From NCBI GenBank assembly GCA_012033595.1, contig JAAUQL010000016.1, positions 1 through 64,000 on the forward strand: DNA of 64,000 bases. Direction: 5' to 3'. The position numbers and the translations under genes are program-made. Below the pieces are notes generated by a model. It was not told the DNA's origin. It ran no database searches and worked only from the letters and a program-made list of their open reading frames with translations. This DNA is from Cyclobacteriaceae bacterium. GTDB lineage: Bacteria; Bacteroidota; Bacteroidia; Cytophagales; Cyclobacteriaceae. This document shows, one piece after another, positions 37,297 to 45,940 of this stretch; the stretch's first letter is position 1; each line of letters opens with the position of its first letter.

Positions 37297-37885
37297 AAAA
37301 GTATTATTATTTCTTGCGCAAGGATTCGAAGAATATGAAGCAGGCGTATTCACGGAGGTAATTGGCTGGAGTAGAGTATTGGGCACAGAACCAGTTGATA
37401 TGGTATCCACAGCCCTTAGACCTGAGATAAAGTGCAAATGGAATTTAATAGTGCGTCCTGAGATTGAATTTGATAAAGTCAACCCTAAAGATTTTAATGC
37501 ATTAGCAATTCCAGGCGGATTCGAAGATGCTGGATTTTATGAAGATGTCTATGATGAACGATTTCTTAATTTGATACGAGAATTTGACAAGGAGGGGAAG
37601 ATTATAGCTGCCGTTTGTGCTGCTGCAATGCCAGTGGGAAAATCAGGTGTATTAAATGGTAGAAATGCGACAACTTATGATTTGTGTGATAGTTTCAGGA
37701 GGAAACAACTCGTGGATTTTGGAGTACATGTTCTCGATAAGCATGTAGTGGTTGATAAGAACATTATAACATCAACTGGACCTGCGACAGGATTAGAGGT
37801 TGCGTTTACATTATTGGAAATGTTGACTTCTAAAAAAAACGTTGATGAGATAAAAATACATATGAGATTTACGAACAAAAGTTAG
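37289..37885 (+). CDS. DJ-1/PfpI-family protein
   Basis: 198 residues of the class I glutamine-amidotransferase-like fold. The nucleophilic elbow is IAAVCAAAMPVGK with Cys near 110, and the conserved Glu lies in FLAQGFEEYEAG. Could be a deglycase, chaperone or hydrolase; not resolved. Paired with the nitrilase by overlap. Repeat B lies 35 bases downstream. Confidence 0.85.
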   Translation: MSKKVLLFLAQGFEEYEAGVFTEVIGWSRVLGTEPVDMVSTALRPEIKCKWNLIVRPEIEFDKVNPKDFNALAIPGGFEDAGFYEDVYDERFLNLIREFDKEGKIIAAVCAAAMPVGKSGVLNGRNATTYDLCDSFRRKQLVDFGVHVLDKHVVVDKNIITSTGPATGLEVAFTLLEMLTSKKNVDEIKIHMRFTNKS

Positions 37886-37919
37886 AAGGCCAGCCTGCAC
37901 TAAAAAGAAATAGGAGCAA

Positions 37920-37998
37920 CCGGTACGACCCGTCAATTTTTCCGGGTTGGACTACATTCCCAGGCAGCTTGCACGCAAAAAGGTTATATGTACTTTAA
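37920..37998. repeat. Hairpin-bearing repeat B
   Basis: Related to repeat A: both share TACGACCCG, TTCCGGGTTG and an AAAGGTTAT block in the same order. Both also keep the same reading frame pattern (VRP..(Y/F)SGL(N/D)Y(L/I)P). Could be a structured intergenic repeat or pieces of a decayed coding element. Confidence 0.6.
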
Positions 37999-38063
37999 GA
38001 AGGTAGCCGATGCGAAAGGCTATGCGATGAGCCATTACAAGACGGGGGCAAAAAAAAATACGC

Positions 38064-38092
38064 TTGTCGTTCTGGATATTTTCTTACCTTTG
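38064..38092 (+). promoter_or_regulatory. Promoter of the thiamine-regulated receptor transcript
   Basis: TTG at 38064-38066, 18-base spacer, TACCTTTG at 38085-38092. The predicted start at about 38098 falls at the 5' edge of the first TPP aptamer. Confidence 0.6.
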
Positions 38093-38168
38093 TCGCGTGG
38101 GGTGCCTGAACAGGCTGAGATTATACCCTTAGAACCTGATTCCGGTAATGCGGACGTAGGGAGAGATA
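38093..38168 (+). ncRNA. TPP riboswitch aptamer 1
   Basis: Carries the conserved THI-box blocks in order: GGGGTGCC, GGCTGAGA, TATACCC, GAACCTGAT, GGTAATGC and CGTAGGGAGA. These form the two parallel helical arms that bind thiamine pyrophosphate. It is followed within 35 bases by a second aptamer. A pseudo-transcriptional or translational switch cannot be told apart by eye. Confidence 0.93.
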
Positions 38169-38202
38169 ATCCGCCATATTCAGTTTTTCCACAAAATTTT
38201 AT

Positions 38203-38279
38203 TAAAGGGGTGCCTTAATATTTCGGGCTGAGATTATACCCATAGCACCTGAACCGGGTAATGCCGGCGAAGGGAAAAT
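38203..38279 (+). ncRNA. TPP riboswitch aptamer 2
   Basis: Second full THI box: AAGGGGTGCC, GGCTGAGATTATACCC, GCACCTGAACCGGGTAATGCC and GCGAAGGGAA. It differs from aptamer 1 in the P3 arm and in GCACCTGA versus GAACCTGA, so the pair are not a recent duplication. The TonB-dependent receptor starts about 220 bases downstream. Confidence 0.92.
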
Positions 38280-38280
38280 A

Positions 38281-38427
38281 GTGGTAAGGTTACAAAAATC
38301 CCCATTGGAACAGTGCTGCAATAAAACGTCAAATTTACAGGAGGCTATTTTGTTTGCCGAGAAGGCGAAAAACGCTGCCATAGCGATAGCCACGGCGCGT
38401 ATGTTCAACGAGGTAAGCGCACAGTAG
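38281..38427 (+). other. Short open frame between the TPP aptamers and the receptor
   Basis: 48 codons from a GTG at 38281 to a TAG at 38425, ending ...LFAEKAKNAAIAIATARMFNEV. There is no recognised family and no convincing ribosome-binding site. It may be a leader peptide, a remnant of a lost thiamine gene, or chance. The rest of 38428-38500 shows an A+T-rich leader before the receptor ATG and no clear terminator. Confidence 0.2.
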
Positions 38428-38500
38428 CACAAGTAAAATTGGCCAGTTTAATTGAATAAGGTTCCATCGCTTTTTTATTAAACCTTAAAAAATTTTAGAC

Positions 38501-40681
38501 ATGTTAAAAGTATCAAAATTGATCCTTGTGTTTTGGCTTATTAGTACGCAAGGTATTGCCCAGAGCGATGTTACAGACAGCATCCGCTTCAAACAACTTG
38601 AAGAAATTGTGATTTCGGCCACCAGGGCGGGTGTCAACACTCCGGTCTCTTATCAAAACATCAAAAAAGCAGAAATCGAAAAACGTAATCTGGGTCAGGA
38701 TGTGCCATTTTTGCTGGCTCCTTCCCCTTCGTTAGTCTTTACTTCCGATGCAGGCATGGGCATTGGCTACACCAGTATGCGGATTAGAGGAAGTGATGCC
38801 ACACGTATCAACGTTACCATCAATGGTGTTCCCTACAATGATTCCGAGTCTCAGGGCACCTTTTGGGTGAATATGCCCGATTTTTCTACTTCGGTCAACT
38901 CCATTCAGATACAACGAGGTGTCGGTACGTCCACCAATGGTTCAGGTGCCTTTGGCGCTTCTGTCAATATGGAGACAAGCCTGAGTTCGCAAGACGCATT
39001 TGTGGAGTTGAACAATTCATTTGGCTCTTTTGGCAGCCGCAAGCATAATATTATACTCAACTCAGGGCTGCTCGATGGCAAGTGGTCATTTGAAGGAAAG
39101 CTTGCACAAATCGCTTCCGATGGCTATATCGACCGGGCCACTTCCGACTTGGGGTCTTATTACCTTTCGGGAAATTATATCGGAAAAAACACGGTAGTGA
39201 AAGCCCTCATGTTTGGTGGACAAGAAGAGACTTACCAGGCATGGAACGGCATTGAGGCCGGCCAAATGCAAAATGACCGCACCTTCAATTCTGCCGGCAT
39301 GTACACCGACGAAGAGGGCCAGGTGCAGTTTTATGACAAAGAAGTAGATCATTACAACCAGGATCACTTCCAGTTGCATCTCAACCAACGTCTGGGGCAA
39401 TACTGGAATTTTAATGTGGCCCTGCACTATACCAAAGGCAAGGGATATTTCGAACAATACAAAGAAGACCAGGCATTTGGTGACTATGGCTTGCCCACCA
39501 TAGCACTTGGCAACGAGACCATTGAAGAAACCGATCTGGTTCGCCGTCGCTGGCTCGACAACGACTTTTATGGCTTTATCTATGGCCTCAATTTCGACCG
39601 TGAGCGCACCAACCTGGTGATCGGCGGAGGATACAATGAGTACGAGGGCGATCACTTTGGCGAGATCATTTGGGCGCAATATGCCTCTACCGGGCAGATC
39701 AGGCACAAATACTATGACAACGTAGGCAAAAAGAAAGATTTTAACACTTACGTGAAATTGAACTACACCCTTACGCCCGAGCTTCACTTGTTTGGCGATA
39801 TGCAGATTCGCACAGTCGACTACCACACGGAGGGCATCGACAACGACCAGCGCAATATAGATGTAGGCAATGACTATGTGTTTTTCAATCCCAAATTGGG
39901 GGCATCTTACAGCCTGGGGGCTGGTTCGTCTGTATTTGCCTCGTACGCGGTGGGCAATCGCGAACCAGACCGGAATGATTTTATAGACTCACCGGTATTG
40001 CCAAAACACGAATCACTCGGCGATCTTGAAGTGGGCTACACGCTCTCGGGAAGTTTTTATAGCATTGGCGCTAACTTCTACTATATGAACTACATAAACC
40101 AACTTGTACTCACCGGAGCGCTCAACGATGTGGGCAGTAGCATCCGCACCAACGTGCCCGACAGCTACCGCAGGGGAATTGAGCTTACCGCAGCCTTAAA
40201 ATACAAAGACAAAATAAACTGGAATGGCAATGTGACCTATAGCGATAACAAGATCAAGAGGTATGAAGAAGACCTCAATGACTACCTGGAAGGCGGACTG
40301 GTGAGCCAGGTGTATGAAGACACCGATATCGCTTATTCCCCCAGCTGGATAGCTTCGTCTCAACTCACCTATTCACCTGCGACCGGCTTGGATGTTACCT
40401 TGTTTTCGAAGTTTGTAGGCAAACAATACCTCGACAATACCAGTAATGATAGCCGCAAGCTGGATGCATATTTCATCAACGACATCATAATCAACTATGC
40501 CTTTAGTAGCAGGTTTATTGAAGAAATAGGTGTAAACCTGATGGTCAACAATATTTTTGATGTGAAGTATCAATCAAACGGTTATGCTTTTGGCTATTAC
40601 TATGGCGAGGAAATCAGGGAGACCTACTACTACCCGCAAGCGGGGATCAACCTGATGGCCGGGCTATCACTAAGGTTTTAG
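38501..40681 (+). CDS. TonB-dependent outer membrane receptor, thiamine-regulated
   Basis: 726 residues. Signal peptide 1-21 (...LISTQGIAQ), a TonB-box-like LEEIVISATR near 32, plug domain 45-160 (SMRIRGSDATRINVTINGVPYND), then a 22-strand-type barrel ending in an aromatic ...LSLRF. Placement behind two TPP riboswitches predicts import of thiamine or a precursor (the OMR1-type receptors of Bacteroidota thiamine regulons). No kinase or PnuT transporter is adjacent. Substrate is inferred from regulation, not from the sequence itself. Confidence 0.88.
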   Translation: MLKVSKLILVFWLISTQGIAQSDVTDSIRFKQLEEIVISATRAGVNTPVSYQNIKKAEIEKRNLGQDVPFLLAPSPSLVFTSDAGMGIGYTSMRIRGSDATRINVTINGVPYNDSESQGTFWVNMPDFSTSVNSIQIQRGVGTSTNGSGAFGASVNMETSLSSQDAFVELNNSFGSFGSRKHNIILNSGLLDGKWSFEGKLAQIASDGYIDRATSDLGSYYLSGNYIGKNTVVKALMFGGQEETYQAWNGIEAGQMQNDRTFNSAGMYTDEEGQVQFYDKEVDHYNQDHFQLHLNQRLGQYWNFNVALHYTKGKGYFEQYKEDQAFGDYGLPTIALGNETIEETDLVRRRWLDNDFYGFIYGLNFDRERTNLVIGGGYNEYEGDHFGEIIWAQYASTGQIRHKYYDNVGKKKDFNTYVKLNYTLTPELHLFGDMQIRTVDYHTEGIDNDQRNIDVGNDYVFFNPKLGASYSLGAGSSVFASYAVGNREPDRNDFIDSPVLPKHESLGDLEVGYTLSGSFYSIGANFYYMNYINQLVLTGALNDVGSSIRTNVPDSYRRGIELTAALKYKDKINWNGNVTYSDNKIKRYEEDLNDYLEGGLVSQVYEDTDIAYSPSWIASSQLTYSPATGLDVTLFSKFVGKQYLDNTSNDSRKLDAYFINDIIINYAFSSRFIEEIGVNLMVNNIFDVKYQSNGYAFGYYYGEEIRETYYYPQAGINLMAGLSLRF

Positions 40682-40736
40682 GGCAGACGACAGTTAGACC
40701 GTCTGCGCCATCTTCAGAGCGTCTCAATCGAATCGA

Positions 40737-40780
40737 GTTTTACCCCTGACAGGTTCTCAATAGCCGTCAGGGGCAAAAAC
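40737..40780. terminator. Bidirectional terminator
   Basis: CCCCTGAC (40743-40750) pairs with GTCAGGGG (40766-40773), flanked by GTTTT on one side and CAAAAAC on the other, so it can act on both converging transcripts. A second GC stem, GCAGACG/CGTCTGC, lies at 40684-40706. Confidence 0.8.
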
Positions 40781-40782
40781 TT

Positions 40783-41391
40783 TCAATGCTTTTTGATGGT
40801 AGGCAAGGCCAGCTCAAACCTTATGGACAAGAATCGGATAATAACGATAAAGCCAGATGATATGAGCAAATTGAGATTTCTGGTAACATCGAAATAGTTG
40901 AGTACCAGGTATAAAATTGCACCTGCAAGGCAGGCAGTGGCGTAAACTTCCTTACGGAAAATGATGGGCATGGTATTGGTAAGCGTATCGCGGATCACGC
41001 CGCCCATCACTGCCGTAAACATACCCATGATAGCGGCAATAGTTGCACTTACATCGGCAGTGAGGGCTTTTTCGACCCCGATGATGGTAAAAAATCCGAT
41101 ACCGGCCATATCCAAAAACAGGAAGGTACGCTTGAGCTTGGCAATAAACTGATAGAAGAAAAAAGTGGTGAAAACGCCAAGGATGATGGCATAGATAAAA
41201 TTGACATCCCTCACCCAAAATATCGGGTAGTTACCCAGTATGATATCACGCAGGGTGCCTCCCCCAATGGCGGTGATAAACCCGGTAAATGCTGCGCCAA
41301 ACCAGTTTTGTTCTTTGTCTTCGGTGGCCACTACCCCCGACATTGCAAAAAAGTAAGTTCCGGCTATCTCAAAGAAATATTGCAAAGTCAT
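40783..41391 (-). CDS. TRIC/UPF0126-family membrane channel
   Basis: 202 residues with six to seven hydrophobic helices and an internal duplication: the motif GGGTLRDIILG (about 43-53) recurs as GGVIRDTLTN (about 130-140). Family members are trimeric cation (K+) channels in the inner membrane. Stands alone, convergent with the receptor gene. Confidence 0.88.
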   Translation of the reverse strand: MTLQYFFEIAGTYFFAMSGVVATEDKEQNWFGAAFTGFITAIGGGTLRDIILGNYPIFWVRDVNFIYAIILGVFTTFFFYQFIAKLKRTFLFLDMAGIGFFTIIGVEKALTADVSATIAAIMGMFTAVMGGVIRDTLTNTMPIIFRKEVYATACLAGAILYLVLNYFDVTRNLNLLISSGFIVIIRFLSIRFELALPTIKKH

Positions 41392-41453
41392 AATTATACC
41401 CTCGTTCAGTATGGCTAATAAAAGCCTGTCAATAAAGTCGACTCAAATGAAAT

Positions 41454-41560
41454 TTCAAAAATCCCATATCTCAGTGACAAATCTCAAATAAATGCCAATA
41501 TCGGTAAATTCAATATCTAAAGAGCTACTGAACATTTGGTTTTGGGGGTTGATTTTTCTT
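41454..41560. repeat. Dispersed repeat, left copy
   Basis: Shares with 48787-48890 the ordered blocks TTCAA, CAAATCTCA (CCAATCTCA), CCAATATCGG, AAATT(C/T)AA and a T+G-rich tail with ATTTGGTTT(T)..GGG. Roughly 70% similar by eye. Lies in the gap upstream of the TRIC gene. Confidence 0.45.
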
Positions 41561-41588
41561 AAGGTGATTAAACGGATATTATGGAAAG

Positions 41589-42494
41589 TCACTTGTTATT
41601 CATCACAGAAAGGACATCGCTTTGCGAATACTCCGGCACGGCACCATGCTGGGTGGCCACATAGGCTCCTGTTGCACTGGCAAGTTCAAGGCATTTTTCG
41701 ACCGACTCCCCGCTCATCAAGTTGGAAAGATAGGCAGCCAAAAACGAATCGCCACTACCAACGGTATCCGCCACCTTTACTTTAAATCCCGGATGTGTTA
41801 CCACTTTTTCCCCTGCATTTACCAATGCCCCTTTAGCCCCCAAGGTAACAATCACCTGCAGGAGGTCATAGGTTTCTGCCACCTGTTTGGCCAGGTTTTC
41901 AAAGCTTTCATCGTGGTTGGCGCCAATCCACTGCCCAATAATGGCCATTTCGTGTTCATTCACTTTGGCGATATTGCTGCGGTGCAAAAGCCTTTCGACT
42001 AGTTCGCGCGTATAGTGCGGTGCCCTAAAATTGACATCAAAAAGGGTAAGGCTCGCTTTGTCGAGCAGATGAAACAGGGTATTGCGTGAGATTTCGTGCC
42101 TGCTGGCAAGACTGCCAAACACCAGGATGAAAGGCTCATCCATCATTTGATCTGCATGAGCTGGTTTTTCGATAAAATCCCATGCAGACGGAAAGACAAT
42201 GTCGTACCGGGCATCCCCATTGGACGCCAGGGTCACGTTAACCACGCCGGTAGCATGTTGATGATCCCGCTGTAGCAGCTGTGCATTAACTTTTTTCGAC
42301 TTCAAAAAATGCAGCAATTGGTCACCCAGTACATCGTCTCCCACCCTGCTGATCAGCCTGGAGTCTATGCCAAACTGACTGAGATGCACTGCCACATTCA
42401 TGGGTGCACCACCGGGTTTTTTCTCGTTTTCAAATATATCCCAGAGGGTTTCTCCAAAGCAAAGGACAGGCAGGTTCGATATGTCTTTATTCAT
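41589..42494 (-). CDS. PfkB-family carbohydrate kinase (fructokinase-like)
   Basis: 301 residues from ATG 42494 (a longer start at 42533 lacks family support). N-terminal LCFGETLWDIFEN and KKPGGAPMNVAVHLSQFG, C-terminal ATP/catalytic motif DTVGSGDSFLAAYLS with the base Asp. Phosphorylates a ketose such as fructose at position 6 or 1; the exact sugar is not certain. Isolated gene. Confidence 0.86.
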   Translation of the reverse strand: MNKDISNLPVLCFGETLWDIFENEKKPGGAPMNVAVHLSQFGIDSRLISRVGDDVLGDQLLHFLKSKKVNAQLLQRDHQHATGVVNVTLASNGDARYDIVFPSAWDFIEKPAHADQMMDEPFILVFGSLASRHEISRNTLFHLLDKASLTLFDVNFRAPHYTRELVERLLHRSNIAKVNEHEMAIIGQWIGANHDESFENLAKQVAETYDLLQVIVTLGAKGALVNAGEKVVTHPGFKVKVADTVGSGDSFLAAYLSNLMSGESVEKCLELASATGAYVATQHGAVPEYSQSDVLSVMNNK

Positions 42495-42734
42495 TGTTAG
42501 TGCGTTAAGCGATTGAAAATGGCGGATGTTCACTTCCCCGTGACGACACTTTGCTCACGAAAAGGCCGCAAATCCAAGATGCCAAAAAAATTTTAGGATA
42601 AAAAATCCAGTTGGATTGGTTTTGCCGGAGAGGCGAATATTCTCGCTATAGTCGCGATGTTGACCTGCACTATGCCCGCGAAGCAAAATTTAATGAAACG
42701 TCATCAACTACCTTGCTGCCCTGCGCCACCGGAG

Positions 42735-43952
42735 CTACTGACCACTCCAGACCTTTAGCTCGTCCGGACAGGTGTACTGAGGGCTTTTGAGCATTTCGTG
42801 GTCGGTGAGCGTAAGCAGGAAAGCCTTCAATGCGGCTTTGTCGGCATCATTGAGTTGTACGCCTTGCTGACGAACATTTTTCATAAGCGGATGTACATAG
42901 TCTGAATAAACTAAGCCTTCGGAGTAGAAGTCTATTACTTCGTCCAGGGTCTTGAACCTGCCATCGTGCATGTAAGGGGCGGTTTTTTCTATATTGATGA
43001 GTGATGGCGCCCGGTAGGCACCTATATCCATGGGGTCTCCGGAAATGGCGTGTCTGTCGCGGTCGGCAGGGTCAAATTTTTTATCCTTGGCATTGTTGAA
43101 GTATTCGTTGGTAGTCATTAGCACCGAGCCTCCATGGCAGTGAAAGCAGTCGGCATCTTCTGAGAAGAACAGATCGTGTCCACGTTTTTCGAGGCTGGTG
43201 AGTTCAGCTTCCTGCCGAAGGTATTTGTGAAATTTGGAGTTTTGTGCCACTATCGATCTTACGAATTGGGCGATGGCCTTGCTGATGCGGTCGTAGTTTA
43301 TTTCTTCGTCGCCAAAGGCCGCCTTAAATTTCCCCTTGTACATAGGCACCGCTTGTATGGCCGCAACGCTTTTTTCAATGGTGCTGTTCATTTCGTGTGA
43401 TGAGGTAATGGACATCCACACCAGTGATTCAATATTTTTAAAATTGAATTCAGGCTTGTCAGGGATGGTGGCCGTTCCGAGTTGCTCGTTGCCTTCATTT
43501 ACAAAACCATTCCACAAAAAACCATTGTGGTTGTACACCGAATTGACGAGGGGCAACATAAAGTTGGGCGTGGGCTTACCATTGGGATGGTCTTCGGTCG
43601 GCAGGCCAAAGGTGCGACCGCCTGTAAATTTTGGATGATCGATACCCACTTCAAAGCCATGTTCCTGAATATGGCAGGTAGCACAGCTCATCAGCATGTC
43701 ATTGGAGGAATTTCCCGACAGTCTGCCGTCATAAAACAGGTATCTGCCCAACTCTACTCCCTCCAAGGTCATGGGGTTGTCGCTGGGGATATTGAGGTTT
43801 TTCGGAAAAAACCTTGCCTGAGGAATATTATATGGGGTAGCTTGAAATATTTCTACTCCGGGCAAATCTTCATGGGTGTCTGTGCTGCAAGACAAGGTGA
43901 CGAGTGCAACAAATACCGGCAACACAATTCCGAAAGTGATCAATTTTTTCAT
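42735..43952 (-). CDS. Di-heme MauG/cytochrome c peroxidase-like lipoprotein (MbnH-like)
   Basis: 405 residues. Lipoprotein signal ...LVTLSCS (Cys22). Two c-type heme sites: CATCHIQEHGFEVG (about 90) and CFHCHGG (about 273). Members either reduce peroxide or, as MauG/MbnH, oxidise protein residues. The gene directly upstream encodes a MbnP-like protein, so the pair matches MbnH-MbnP, where the di-heme enzyme converts a Trp of MbnP to kynurenine for copper binding. No methanobactin genes are present. Confidence 0.85.
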   Translation of the reverse strand: MKKLITFGIVLPVFVALVTLSCSTDTHEDLPGVEIFQATPYNIPQARFFPKNLNIPSDNPMTLEGVELGRYLFYDGRLSGNSSNDMLMSCATCHIQEHGFEVGIDHPKFTGGRTFGLPTEDHPNGKPTPNFMLPLVNSVYNHNGFLWNGFVNEGNEQLGTATIPDKPEFNFKNIESLVWMSITSSHEMNSTIEKSVAAIQAVPMYKGKFKAAFGDEEINYDRISKAIAQFVRSIVAQNSKFHKYLRQEAELTSLEKRGHDLFFSEDADCFHCHGGSVLMTTNEYFNNAKDKKFDPADRDRHAISGDPMDIGAYRAPSLINIEKTAPYMHDGRFKTLDEVIDFYSEGLVYSDYVHPLMKNVRQQGVQLNDADKAALKAFLLTLTDHEMLKSPQYTCPDELKVWSGQ

Positions 43953-44026
43953 GACCTGATATTATTTTTATTTTCAATTGTAACTCTTTTGTCCGGGTAA
44001 ATTGGTGATCTACGTTACCGAAGTCA

Positions 44027-44845
44027 TCACAGTACCGGGTCTTCGGCATGTTGAACCAGGCTAAAAACATTCCGCCCGTTTTCCACGCCCATTTGCATGG
44101 CCTGTTGGTTTTGCATAATTTTCCCCCCAATGGTGTTGTGATCGTACACGTGGGGTTGCTCCCACCATTGCTCCACATTCATTCTTATGCCTAATGTATT
44201 TGTCTGATTTGCCTGGATATTAACAGGGCCTTGCAGGGTGCTTTCGAACCAATTTTGAACAAAGCCCGTCACTTTACCATCAGCATCACGTGTTTGCCCT
44301 ACACCCAGGTGAAAGTTGAATGGCTCTCGCTCTCCGGCAGAATTGCGCCAGAAACCATTGAGCTTCATATAGTGATATCCACCCTGCTCGCCACCCAGAT
44401 TGCTGGGCCATAGCATGTCACTTTTGGGAGGGTCGGTAAACATGAAAGGCATGTTTTTTTCTCCTTTAATTCCAAAGACAAAAGTAATTGCAGCGTATTC
44501 GCCCGCAGGCACTTCGTTGTTTATTTTCCAAATGGCAGTTTCGGGCAGGTTGGTATCGATGTAGTGGGCAAAATTGTTGTTGTCGAGTTCCACTTTGCTA
44601 CCATCGGCTTTGGTAAGAACCACATCCGACACAAACCATTGTATTTCGCTTACCTCGTAGGTATTGCCGGCTGCATTTACATAGTGTAATGTATCAAAAG
44701 CCAGTGAGGCATTGTCTGCAAAGTGCTCGAATTTAAGAACCAGAGCGCCGGTTTTTTTGGCAGATGCGGGATCTTCCGACTTTTTACATTGGGCAAAAAG
44801 CAGGATAAAAACCGGCATAACTAGATAAATCAGGATTTTTTTCAT
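44027..44845 (-). CDS. MbnP-like lipoprotein
   Basis: 272 residues. Lipoprotein signal ...LLFAQCKKS (Cys20). Contains LKFEHFADNASL near 38, EIQWFVSDVVL near 67, and the family's Trp-, His- and Met-rich region (MLWPSNLGGEQGGYHYMKLNGFW, broken here as MLWPSN...HYMKLNGFW) near 148. MbnP binds copper in the periplasm after oxidation of a Trp by its partner. Separated from the di-heme gene by 74 bases and co-directional, so probably one operon. The local metal ligand set is inferred from the family. Confidence 0.8.
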   Translation of the reverse strand: MKKILIYLVMPVFILLFAQCKKSEDPASAKKTGALVLKFEHFADNASLAFDTLHYVNAAGNTYEVSEIQWFVSDVVLTKADGSKVELDNNNFAHYIDTNLPETAIWKINNEVPAGEYAAITFVFGIKGEKNMPFMFTDPPKSDMLWPSNLGGEQGGYHYMKLNGFWRNSAGEREPFNFHLGVGQTRDADGKVTGFVQNWFESTLQGPVNIQANQTNTLGIRMNVEQWWEQPHVYDHNTIGGKIMQNQQAMQMGVENGRNVFSLVQHAEDPVL

Positions 44846-45472
44846 TGATGAAACTCAGTTTAGAAACGTCAAAACAAAAACACTTATTGAGTGATATAAA
44901 GTTCGCAAAAGACATTTATTTAAATAGTATCCCTTTATATTTTTATTCACGCCTATTTTTGGGAAGGTGTGTAAACAAATCCTGCCGTCGGACTTCATAT
45001 AAGTAGCGCAACTACCTAGGACTATCTGGTCAATTATGGTTGGTAGGAAGTAGATTGATGATTCCAAGCGTGTTTAAACTTAGATGTCTCTCTCATTGGA
45101 TCAAGATCAAGCTTTATTAGCTTACTCCAAATATCCATTTAAAAACGGCGCCAGAATAAAGCAAAAATCCATGCGAATTAGTAGGAACATGATATTTGGA
45201 GTTATTCAAGTGGCCTGACATAGGCGATTGCCCAAAAATGAAAACTAGAGTGATGTGCCGATTCAAGCTCTGAAATACTGGATAGGAAAACCTGATAAAA
45301 AGATCAGCCATAGGAAAGTCGATTTACCCACAGAATTTTGACGCATAGTGTTTCAATTTTTAGAAACAATCCCAAGCTGTACCAGTCTATCTTTTTAAGA
45401 TTACCCCCAATGCATAAGCAGCCGATTACTAAGACGCTTTACGTTTTTTGGATTTGTCTTACAAGATTTGTT
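44846..45472. other. Intergenic, no gene seen
   Basis: 627 bases with frequent stops in all frames and no family-like sequence. It contains the promoter region of the mbnP-like gene at its left edge. The remainder is A+T-rich and may be debris of the accessory region that continues to the right. Confidence 0.5.
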
Positions 45473-45844
45473 CTATCTATGTTGGTCAATTAATATATTG
45501 GTTCCGTCTGGATCGGTCAATGTAATATGAGCAGGTCCAGATGAGTTTGTGTCAGCCTCGGCAGTTAATGGAATGCCACAATTTTTTAAGTGTGCCTGAA
45601 TTGTTCTAACATCATCAAATGTTTCGATGCTATTTGCGTTCTCGTCCCATCCAGGATTAAAAGTGATGATGTTGTTTTCAAACATGCCTTCAAATAATCC
45701 AATTATGGCATTGCCGTTCTTCATTATGAGCCACTTCTGATTGATGTCGCCACCCAAGGCTGAAAAACCTAAATGTTCATAAAATTCTTTTGATTTATGA
45801 ATGTCTTTGACGGAAAGACTAATGGAAAATGCTCCTAGTTTCAT
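45473..45844 (-). CDS. VOC/glyoxalase-family protein
   Basis: 123 residues from ATG 45844 (MKLGAFSISLSVKDIHKSKEFYEHLGF, the typical first beta-alpha-beta-beta-beta module). C-terminal module ...DTNSSGPAHITLTDPDGTNILIDQ with the usual terminal Asp/Glu-like ligand region. Could be a dioxygenase, glyoxalase or resistance protein; not specified. The longer reading from 45907 lacks support. Confidence 0.82.
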   Translation of the reverse strand: MKLGAFSISLSVKDIHKSKEFYEHLGFSALGGDINQKWLIMKNGNAIIGLFEGMFENNIITFNPGWDENANSIETFDDVRTIQAHLKNCGIPLTAEADTNSSGPAHITLTDPDGTNILIDQHR

Positions 45845-45940
45845 ACTTATTTTTTCAAATACCGTTTTTAAATTAGTCAACCTTCTATGTAATTCATCCC
45901 CAATCATTTGGTCGAAATCCAGACAAAAGCATTAAATGGC

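Noticed and set aside
36141-37998. Integron gene cassettes with attC sites
   Set aside because: The repeats have a stem, but I see no GTTRRRY core sites and no integron integrase in the window.
37988-38218. 76-codon frame crossing the first TPP aptamer
   Set aside because: Most of it is the riboswitch sequence itself and the promoter; not credible as a gene.
39086-39826. 246-codon open frame antisense to the TonB-dependent receptor
   Set aside because: Hydrophobic-looking but explained by the complementary codons of a beta-barrel gene; no start signal.
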